A stretch of 9,414 nucleotides of DNA from Firmicutes bacterium UBA994. Its GTDB lineage: Bacteria; Bacillota; UBA994. Made by a program: the position numbers and the translations under genes. Under the pieces are notes generated by a model, which had not been told where the DNA came from, searched no databases, and saw nothing but the letters and a program-made list of their open reading frames with translations. Shown here one piece after another: positions 1 to 5,306 of the stretch (positions are counted from its first letter, which is position 1; every line of letters starts with the position of its first letter). The stretch lies in contig DBBC01000144.1 in NCBI GenBank assembly GCA_002292025.1, positions 1-9,414 of the forward strand, in the 5' to 3' direction.

Positions 1-1907
1 TGCAGCAAAGCGTTAAACACCTCTGGGTGGGCCTTCTCCATTTCGTCAAAGAGCACCACTCCATAGGGCTTACGCCGGACAGCCTCCGTCAACTGCCCTC
101 CCTCATCATAACCCACATACCCCGGCGGTGCCCCGACCAAACGCGACACCGTATGTCGCTCGCCATACTCCGACATATCGATGCGTATTACCGCATTCTC
201 ATCTCCGAAAATCGCCTCGGCCAGTGCTTTCGCCAGCTCGGTCTTCCCTACCCCGGTCGGCCCGAGGAAGAAAAACGAGCCGATGGGGCGCTTGGGGTCC
301 TTAAGTCCGGCGCGCGTGCGACGAATAGCACGCGACACCGCGCTCACGGCCTGATCTTGGCCAATCACTCGCCCGTGCAGCAACTGTTCGAGCTTGAGCA
401 AGCGCAGCGACTCGTCTTCTTGCAGCCTGATTACAGGAATCCCCGTCCACATCGCCACTATCTGCGCTACATCGTCCGGCGTGACCACCGGTTCGTTTTT
501 CAGCCGCTCCTTCTCCCATGCTTGCCTTACCTGCTCCAGCTCTTCTTTAAGCTCCTTCTCCCGGTCGCGCAGCGAGGCAGCTCTCTCGTATTCTTGGTTC
601 TTAGCGGCGGCGCTTTTTTCTTGCTGCAGGCGGGCCAATTCTTGTTCGGTGTCTTTTAGATCCGGGGGCGCGGTAAAGCTTTTCAGCCGCACGCGGCTGC
701 TGCCTTCGTCGATCAGGTCAATAGCTTTATCCGGCAAAAACCTGTCCGGGATATAGCGGTCAGACAGCTTCACGGCAGCAGCCAAGGTCTCGTCCGGCAA
801 CTTGACGCGGTGATGCGCCTCGTAGCGGTCGCGCAATCCTTTGAGAATCTGCAGCGCTTCCTCGGCGCTCGGGGGGTCAACCATCACCGGCTGGAATCGC
901 CGCTCTAGCGCCGCATCGCGTTCTACATGCTTGCGATACTCATCGAGCGTGGTCGCGCCCACGCACTGCAACTCGCCGCGTGCGAGGGCCGGCTTCAGGA
1001 TATTGCTGGCGTCAATGGCGCCTTCAGCCCCACCGGCACCAATTAGAGTGTGCATTTCATCCATAAAGAGCACGACATTGCCAGCCTGCTGGATTTCATG
1101 GATGACTTTCTTCAAGCGGTCCTCAAACTCACCGCGGTACTTTGTGCCAGCCACCAGCGCCGCCATGTCTAGCGCTACCACGCGCTTGTTGCGCAGCGTC
1201 TCCGGCACTTCCCCCTTAACGATGCGCTGGGCCAAGCCCTCCACAATTGCCGTCTTCCCTACGCCCGGTTCACCGATCAGCACCGGGTTGTTTTTGGTGC
1301 GCCGGGAGAGAATTTGCACCACTCGTTCTGTTTCTTTCTCGCGCCCAATCACAGGGTCAAGGCGACCCTCTGCCGCCATGCGGGTAAAGTCCCGCCCGTG
1401 CTGGTCAAGTGTGGCCGTGCCTTTGCTGCCTTCCTGTTTGCCACGCGGCTTGCGATTCTCTGGGGGAGGAGTCTGTTCCGCAGAGGACCCCGCCCCCTTA
1501 AAGATTTCCGCGAAATGCTCCGCGCTAAGGCCAAGATTGCGCAGCACGATCGCGGCTACGCCTTCGCCTTCGCGTAACAGTCCCATAAGCATCTGCGGCA
1601 CATCGATTGCGGCTAGCCCTTGTTTGCGCGCCTCGTAGAAGGCGATTTCCAGCACCTTCTTTACCCGCGCCGATACGCCTTGTAATTCGCCGCCCGTGCC
1701 CGCGCCGACAATGCCCTCGACTTCCGCCTGCACTCTCTCTATTGTCAGCCCTAAACTGGCGAGCTCGGCAGCGCTGTCCCCCGTGAGTATGGATACTACC
1801 CCTAGCAGCAAATGCTCAGTGCCGATTAGCGTATGCCCGAGCTTGCGCGCGTACTCCTCGGCGGTGGCAATGACTTGTTGGGCACCCGGTGTAAGTGGAA
1901 ACATCAT
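1..1907 (-). CDS. clpC: ClpC, AAA+ unfoldase of the ClpCP protease (3' end missing)
   Basis: This is a class I Clp/Hsp100 ATPase that unfolds substrates, including phosphoarginine-marked proteins, and passes them to ClpP in the cytoplasm. The frame is open from ATG 1907 to the window edge, giving 635 codons of a protein usually about 810 long. Visible in order: a double-repeat N-domain (about 1-140); a charged linker; D1 with Walker A GEPGVGKT (212-219), Walker B ending MDEMH (282-286) and the GAGGAEGAIDASN segment; a UVR-like coiled middle domain (about 415-470, with EYERAASLRD); and D2 with Walker A GPTGVGKT (549-556) and Walker B LFDEMEKAH (619-627). The middle domain separates ClpC from ClpA. 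The final part of D2, including the ClpP-docking loop, lies outside the window. It starts directly after the mcsB stop (TAAATGATG), with GGAGG 7 nt upstream of the first of two adjacent ATGs. The N-domain second repeat has DVPQ where B. subtilis has GTEH. Assignment is very secure. Confidence 0.97.
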   Translation of the reverse strand, partial: MMFPLTPGAQQVIATAEEYARKLGHTLIGTEHLLLGVVSILTGDSAAELASLGLTIERVQAEVEGIVGAGTGGELQGVSARVKKVLEIAFYEARKQGLAAIDVPQMLMGLLREGEGVAAIVLRNLGLSAEHFAEIFKGAGSSAEQTPPPENRKPRGKQEGSKGTATLDQHGRDFTRMAAEGRLDPVIGREKETERVVQILSRRTKNNPVLIGEPGVGKTAIVEGLAQRIVKGEVPETLRNKRVVALDMAALVAGTKYRGEFEDRLKKVIHEIQQAGNVVLFMDEMHTLIGAGGAEGAIDASNILKPALARGELQCVGATTLDEYRKHVERDAALERRFQPVMVDPPSAEEALQILKGLRDRYEAHHRVKLPDETLAAAVKLSDRYIPDRFLPDKAIDLIDEGSSRVRLKSFTAPPDLKDTEQELARLQQEKSAAAKNQEYERAASLRDREKELKEELEQVRQAWEKERLKNEPVVTPDDVAQIVAMWTGIPVIRLQEDESLRLLKLEQLLHGRVIGQDQAVSAVSRAIRRTRAGLKDPKRPIGSFFFLGPTGVGKTELAKALAEAIFGDENAVIRIDMSEYGERHTVSRLVGAPPGYVGYDEGGQLTEAVRRKPYGVVLFDEMEKAHPEVFNALL

Positions 1908-2969
1908 TTATAGTCCTCCCTCATTCGACTGCAGTGCAATTTGCAGACGCTCCCGTAATAGCTCCGCCCGCTTGACATCGCGTCCAAAGGCGTCCAATGC
2001 TTCGCCGCACTCCGTTTGCAACACGTGGGGTTTGGCCAACACCATCAGTTCGGTAAGCACATTGGACGGCAGGTTAATAAGCTCGGCTGACACTCCCAGC
2101 CGTATATCCGAGAGCAGGCTCATCGCTTCATTGCTGTTTAACACGCGTGCCCCGAGCATCAACCCCAGCGAGCGATGCACGCGGTCGAGTATGCGCATTC
2201 TGTCTTGGGCCACCACATTGCGCGTCATCAATCGTTCCTGCGCGACTATTTGCTCTATTACTGCCTTGAGATTGCGGATCAGTTCTTCCTCCGAGAAGCC
2301 GAGCGTCACTTGATTAGATACCTGAAACATATGCCCCGCCGCTTGGGTACCTTCCCCATAGAGCCCGCGCGCCATCAACCCCAGCTGACCGATGGTGGCA
2401 ATGACCTTGTCGATTTGATTGGTCATGGTCAGCACCGGCAGGTGCAACATCACCGAAGCGCGCAAACCTGTGCCAACATTGGTGGGACAAGCAGTGAGAT
2501 AGCCATAGTCCTCGTGAAACGAGAAATTCCCCTTACCGTCCAGCCAGTCGTCCGCCTCACTCGCTAGGTGCCAAGCCTCCTCCAGTTGCAGCCCGGCCAG
2601 TAAACACTGAATGCGTACGTGATCCTCTTCGTTGACCATAATCACCACGGACTGGTCCTCCGCCAAGGCTACTGCTCCCTCGCGCTTGTTGGCAAAATCC
2701 GGGCTGATAAGGTGGCTCTCCACTAGGGCGAGCCTGTCGGTCACCGGAAGCTCCGGCAGAACCAATATGCGCATGGCCTTGGCACCTAGATGCCCTTGTG
2801 CGTTAGCGACGATCGCGTGAATCCGCGCTACGACTTCCATGGCTTGTTCAGTCCGCATCGTACCAGGGAAGGGCAGACCGGTGAAGTTACGCGCCAGCCT
2901 GACGCGCGTACTCACTACGTTAGGACTTAAAGGGCCGATCGATTCTGTCCACTTAGCCCACTTGTTCAT
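1908..2969 (-). CDS. mcsB: McsB, protein arginine kinase
   Basis: McsB transfers phosphate from ATP to arginine side chains of proteins, including CtsR and misfolded proteins that ClpCP then degrades. The 353-residue length fits the family. It has the guanido phosphotransferase fold: STRVRLARN (20-28), the NEEDH motif (113-117), CPTNVGTG (161-168) and YGEGTQAAG (204-212). By alignment from memory with Geobacillus McsB, Glu115 and Glu206 are the probable catalytic acids, and Cys161 is the conserved active-site-region cysteine. Near the C-terminus, RDVKRA (330-335) matches the RDxxRA phosphoarginine-binding allosteric motif that distinguishes McsB from creatine and arginine kinases. ATG 2969 lies 4 nt after the mcsA stop, with GGAGG 7 nt upstream. 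The neighbours McsA (activator) and ClpC (downstream unfoldase) agree with this role. All key features are intact, so it is probably active. Confidence 0.97.
   Translation of the reverse strand: MNKWAKWTESIGPLSPNVVSTRVRLARNFTGLPFPGTMRTEQAMEVVARIHAIVANAQGHLGAKAMRILVLPELPVTDRLALVESHLISPDFANKREGAVALAEDQSVVIMVNEEDHVRIQCLLAGLQLEEAWHLASEADDWLDGKGNFSFHEDYGYLTACPTNVGTGLRASVMLHLPVLTMTNQIDKVIATIGQLGLMARGLYGEGTQAAGHMFQVSNQVTLGFSEEELIRNLKAVIEQIVAQERLMTRNVVAQDRMRILDRVHRSLGLMLGARVLNSNEAMSLLSDIRLGVSAELINLPSNVLTELMVLAKPHVLQTECGEALDAFGRDVKRAELLRERLQIALQSNEGGL
1915..1919 (-). promoter_or_regulatory. Ribosome binding site of clpC inside the end of mcsB
   Basis: GGAGG on the minus strand lies 7 nt before ATG 1907 and 10 nt before the second ATG at 1904. 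It is part of the last codons of mcsB (GGA GGA CTA TAA), so clpC translation is probably coupled to mcsB. The better spacing favours the first ATG, which gives the MMF N-terminus typical of ClpC. Confidence 0.8.
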
Positions 2970-2973
2970 ACCG

Positions 2974-2981
2974 TCACCTCC
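2974..2981 (-). promoter_or_regulatory. Ribosome binding site of mcsB containing the mcsA stop codon
   Basis: The sequence GGAGGTGA on the minus strand is a near-complete Shine-Dalgarno element, and its TGA is the stop codon of mcsA. Spacing from GGAGG to ATG 2969 is 7 nt. This physically links termination of mcsA with initiation of mcsB. Confidence 0.8.
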
Positions 2982-3486
2982 CCCCTACTTCTGTCTCTAA
3001 GTGACGGATGCGGTCACGCAACTGAGCCGCGCGCTCATACTGCTCGTGGTCGACTGCCTCCTTCATCTCCTGCCGCAGTTGGGACAGCTGCCGCTTGCGG
3101 ATAAGTTCCTGCGACCGTTGACGCGGTACTTTGCCGGTATGCTGCAGAGTTCCGTGAATCCGCTTAAGCAGCGGGTGCAAGTGCTGCGCGAAAGTTTGAT
3201 AGCAGTCGGCGCAGCCCAGCCTCCCGCCTGTCGCAAAGCGGCGGTAATCCGCACCGCAGCTTGAGCATCGCTCGCCCTTATATTTGCTAGGCGCGGCTGC
3301 TTGCTCCAAGTTCATAAAACCCGCCAGCAAACTGCTGATGTTAACATCGCCGGTGAGGCTCAAAAAGTCCATTGCTCCGCTATGTCGCGCGCATTCCTCA
3401 CACAAGTTCTTCTCTGTGGCCTCGCCATTGACAACTTCGCTGACGTGCACCGTGGCGTGCCGCTGTTTGCATTGCTCACACACCAT
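2974..3486 (-). CDS. mcsA: McsA, zinc-binding activator of McsB (UVR-domain protein)
   Basis: McsA binds and activates the arginine kinase McsB and modulates CtsR during heat and oxidative or metal stress. With ATG 3486 the protein has 170 residues. Four CxxC pairs are present: Cys3/6, Cys29/32, Cys74/77 and Cys92/95, expected to form zinc sites. The C-terminal UVR motif (about 137-165, with QYERAAQLRDRI) is the UvrB/UvrC-type helical hairpin also found in ClpC. An in-frame GTG at 3495 would add three residues, but it sits inside the Shine-Dalgarno sequence AGAGGTGA. ATG 3486 also gives MVCEQC, matching the MICQEC start of B. subtilis McsA, so I chose the ATG. It begins 5 nt after the ctsR stop and ends 4 nt before mcsB. 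The N-terminal repeat is well conserved, while residues 100-130 are more variable. Confidence 0.93.
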   Translation of the reverse strand: MVCEQCKQRHATVHVSEVVNGEATEKNLCEECARHSGAMDFLSLTGDVNISSLLAGFMNLEQAAAPSKYKGERCSSCGADYRRFATGGRLGCADCYQTFAQHLHPLLKRIHGTLQHTGKVPRQRSQELIRKRQLSQLRQEMKEAVDHEQYERAAQLRDRIRHLETEVGGR

Positions 3487-3491
3487 ATTAT

Positions 3492-3499
3492 TCACCTCT
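3492..3499 (-). promoter_or_regulatory. Ribosome binding site deciding the mcsA start
   Basis: AGAGGTGA on the minus strand contains the final AGG codon and TGA stop of ctsR. ATG 3486 lies 8 nt after its AGG, a good distance. The alternative GTG at 3495-3493 is part of this element and so cannot use it. This fixes the mcsA start at 3486 and suggests translational coupling to ctsR. Confidence 0.75.
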
Positions 3500-3956
3500 C
3501 GTTAATCATAAGTGTCCCCAACATAGCGCGCAGCAGTCGTGATCGCATCTCGTCACGTAAAGGGGGGATAAGCGCTAGCGTCTGCCGGTCCGCCGCCGCC
3601 AGCAACAACTTAGCTTCGCGGTGCGTGATAAGCCCGCCGCGATACACAAGCTCAACGAGATGCTCCGTTGTCGTCTGCGACAGAGGGATATTGCACTGCT
3701 CTAACGCCCGCCCCCACAGTTCGCGGCCGTCAGCTTTGATTTCTGTAATGCGTATATAGCCACCCCCACCTCGCCTAGATTTAACGAGGTAACCGCGCTC
3801 GAACGCAAAGCGCGTAGCTAAACAGTAGTTAATCTGCGACGGCGCACAGGAAAAACGAGCCGCCAGCTCACGACGCCGCACCTCAATGCTGCCCGTCCCG
3901 CTTTGTGCTAGGCGAGCCAGAAGGAAACATGCTATATCCTCCACGATACTTGGCAT
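3492..3956 (-). CDS. ctsR: CtsR, repressor of class III heat-shock genes
   Basis: CtsR is a dimeric winged-helix repressor of clp genes in Firmicutes, inactivated by heat and marked for degradation through McsB. Starting at ATG 3956 it has 154 residues, the usual length. The helix-turn-helix region is about 27-50 (RRRELAARFSCAPSQIN and after), and the wing carries RRGGGGYIRI (61-70). Arg62 falls at the position of the Geobacillus wing arginine that McsB phosphorylates. The frame is open to ATG 4025 (177 residues), with other ATGs at 3974 and 3962. I prefer 3956 because MPSIVEDI aligns with the start of B. subtilis CtsR and because the longer forms would place the promoter's operator inside the gene; 3962 (MTMPSI) cannot be excluded. 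It is the first gene of the ctsR-mcsA-mcsB-clpC operon, probably autoregulated. The C-terminal domain (about 75-154) is typical but less conserved. Confidence 0.95.
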   Translation of the reverse strand: MPSIVEDIACFLLARLAQSGTGSIEVRRRELAARFSCAPSQINYCLATRFAFERGYLVKSRRGGGGYIRITEIKADGRELWGRALEQCNIPLSQTTTEHLVELVYRGGLITHREAKLLLAAADRQTLALIPPLRDEMRSRLLRAMLGTLMINER

Positions 3957-3988
3957 AGTCATACCTACTTCCATTAGGCCCCAGCTAG

Positions 3989-4005
3989 TTCGACCTTTTC
4001 TGACC
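3989..4005 (-). promoter_or_regulatory. CtsR operator (heptad direct repeat)
   Basis: The minus strand reads GGTCAGAAAAGGTCGAA. It matches the established CtsR box (GGTCAAA NAN RGTCAAA) at all but two of the specified positions, with two GGTC half-sites spaced exactly as expected. It lies directly before ctsR and just downstream of a predicted -10, covering the likely transcription start, so bound CtsR would block initiation and autoregulate the operon. I saw only this one copy in the window. Confidence 0.88.
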
Positions 4006-4008
4006 TTA

Positions 4009-4037
4009 ATGCTACAATATCCCATACTTCAGCTCAA
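4009..4037 (-). promoter_or_regulatory. Predicted sigma-A promoter of the ctsR operon
   Basis: On the minus strand TTGAGC (4037-4032) and TAGCAT (4014-4009) are separated by 17 bp, each matching 4 of 6 consensus bases. The start would fall near 4002, inside the CtsR operator. The hexamers are moderate, so the call rests mainly on spacing and on the adjoining operator. Confidence 0.6.
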
Positions 4038-4069
4038 ACCTCCTGACAGCCTATTTCGTGGCATTTTTT

Positions 4070-4097
4070 AAAGCAGGCGCCGTCAGACCCCTGCTTT
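4070..4097 (-). terminator. Hairpin between the methyltransferase gene and ctsR, possible weak terminator
   Basis: A perfect 8-bp inverted repeat (AAAGCAGG / CCTGCTTT) with a 12-nt loop lies 24 bp after the methyltransferase stop. On the minus strand only three T residues follow the stem before an A-run, so it is a poor intrinsic terminator. On the plus strand the stem is followed by a more T-rich stretch. It could limit read-through into the stress operon from upstream, but the function is inferred from position and structure only. Confidence 0.4.
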
Positions 4098-4121
4098 CGC
4101 TTGTTTTCTTACCTATGCGCT

Positions 4122-5300
4122 CTAGAAGACCTGTGCCACTACAAACTTTAGGTACTCTGTCTCCGGTGCGGCCAAAAGAGTGGGATGGTCCCTACCCTGC
4201 CCGCGCACGGCCACGACCTTTACTTGGCGATGCGCATCCTGTGCCGCTTCCGCCAGTACCCCGAGGAACTCCTCCCGCGATAAATGGTAGGAGCAACTCG
4301 ATGTGACCAAGTACCCTCCGCGATGTGTCAGCTTCATGCCGCGCAAGTTAATCTCCTTATACCCTCGCCTGGCGGCAGGCACAGAGTGTTTGTTCTTAGT
4401 AAAGGCGGGGGGATCTAATATTACCACGTCATAGCCGAATCCCCCGCCCGACGCTTCCCGAAGATAATCAAAAGCGTTGCTCTCCACGGCATTAATAGTT
4501 GAGGTAAACCCGTTGTTCTCGGCGTTTTTGCGCACACCGAGTATTGCCTGCGGCGAAATGTCGACGGCTGTGACCTGCTTGGCACCGTACCCGGCGGCGT
4601 GAACAGCAAAGGCCCCGGTATAACTGAAACAGTCCAGCACTGTTGCCCCCGCGACAAAGGGCGCGATAAAAGCACGGTTCTCGCGTTGGTCTAAGAAGTA
4701 GCCGGTCTTCTGCCCCTGCCAGAGGTCAACCGTCATCACCCAGCCGTTCTCCTGGACTTCCACCACCGGATTAAACTCGCCCTCCGCAAACCGCACTTCC
4801 AGCGGCAGACCTTCAAGTTGCCGCACCGGCACGTCATTGCGCAAAATCACGCCATCGAGGCTGAGCATGTCGCGGATTTCTGTTACGAGTACGCCGGTCC
4901 AACGTTCCATGCCTAAGGCCAGTACCTGCACACTGGCATAGCGGCCGTAAATGTCAATGGTAAGGCCGGGCAAGCCGTCGGCTTCGCCGTAGACCAAACG
5001 ATAGCAGTCGCTGTCCTTCCCTACGGCCTGCCGACGTAAAGACCGAGCCTCCTCCAATCGGCGCCGAAAGAACTCGGCGTTTATTTCCTCGTCAGTGCGG
5101 CTTAAAAGACGCACGGCAATCTGGCTGCGGTCGTTGATATACCCCACGCCGAGAAACGCGCCGGCGTGGTTCACAACACGGACTATGTCCCCGGGGCCTG
5201 TCTCACCCGCAATCCGCCCAATCTCGCTACCGAATATCCACGGGTGGCCGATTTCTACCCGGGGTTTGCGGTCGCGCCTTAAATAGACCGTGGGGTACAA
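4122..5300 (-). CDS. RlmI-type class I SAM-dependent rRNA methyltransferase
   Basis: This is a probable 23S rRNA cytosine-C5 methyltransferase of the RlmI/YwbD family (E. coli RlmI modifies C1962). The 392-residue length is close to RlmI. An N-terminal PUA RNA-binding domain (about 3-80, with GHPWIFGSEI) precedes a Rossmann methyltransferase. Visible motifs are GQKTGYFLDQR (196-206), the SAM-binding motif I LDCFSYTGAFA (222-232), acidic Asp247 in AVDIS, DPPAF (296-300), and SSCSYHLS (334-341), where Cys336 is the likely catalytic nucleophile. The C-terminal DHP and EYLK motifs are also typical. The start is TTG 5300, 6 nt after the EF-G-like stop. The ribosome binding site (GGAGGAG) lies in the last codons of that gene, 9 to 11 nt from TTG, so the two genes are likely cotranscribed and coupled. 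The exact target base in this organism cannot be read from sequence, so I give no gene symbol. Confidence 0.92.
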   Translation of the reverse strand: MYPTVYLRRDRKPRVEIGHPWIFGSEIGRIAGETGPGDIVRVVNHAGAFLGVGYINDRSQIAVRLLSRTDEEINAEFFRRRLEEARSLRRQAVGKDSDCYRLVYGEADGLPGLTIDIYGRYASVQVLALGMERWTGVLVTEIRDMLSLDGVILRNDVPVRQLEGLPLEVRFAEGEFNPVVEVQENGWVMTVDLWQGQKTGYFLDQRENRAFIAPFVAGATVLDCFSYTGAFAVHAAGYGAKQVTAVDISPQAILGVRKNAENNGFTSTINAVESNAFDYLREASGGGFGYDVVILDPPAFTKNKHSVPAARRGYKEINLRGMKLTHRGGYLVTSSCSYHLSREEFLGVLAEAAQDAHRQVKVVAVRGQGRDHPTLLAAPETEYLKFVVAQVF

Positions 5301-5306
5301 AATCGG

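Noticed and set aside
27..756. Overlapping plus-strand frames opposite the D2 and middle domain of clpC
   Set aside because: They are mirror frames of conserved ClpC codons with low-complexity serine or leucine runs and no good ribosome site.
841..1638. Long plus-strand frame of 265 codons opposite clpC
   Set aside because: It is antisense to well-conserved ClpC domains, has a Ser/Arg/Pro-rich composition typical of reverse-frame translation, and resembles no known family.
1696..2313. Plus-strand frame spanning the clpC start and mcsB end
   Set aside because: It crosses two secure genes on the opposite strand and has reverse-frame composition.
3493..3495. GTG start for mcsA overlapping the ctsR stop by 4 nt
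   Set aside because: The GTG lies inside the Shine-Dalgarno element; ATG 3486 has correct spacing and matches the family N-terminus.
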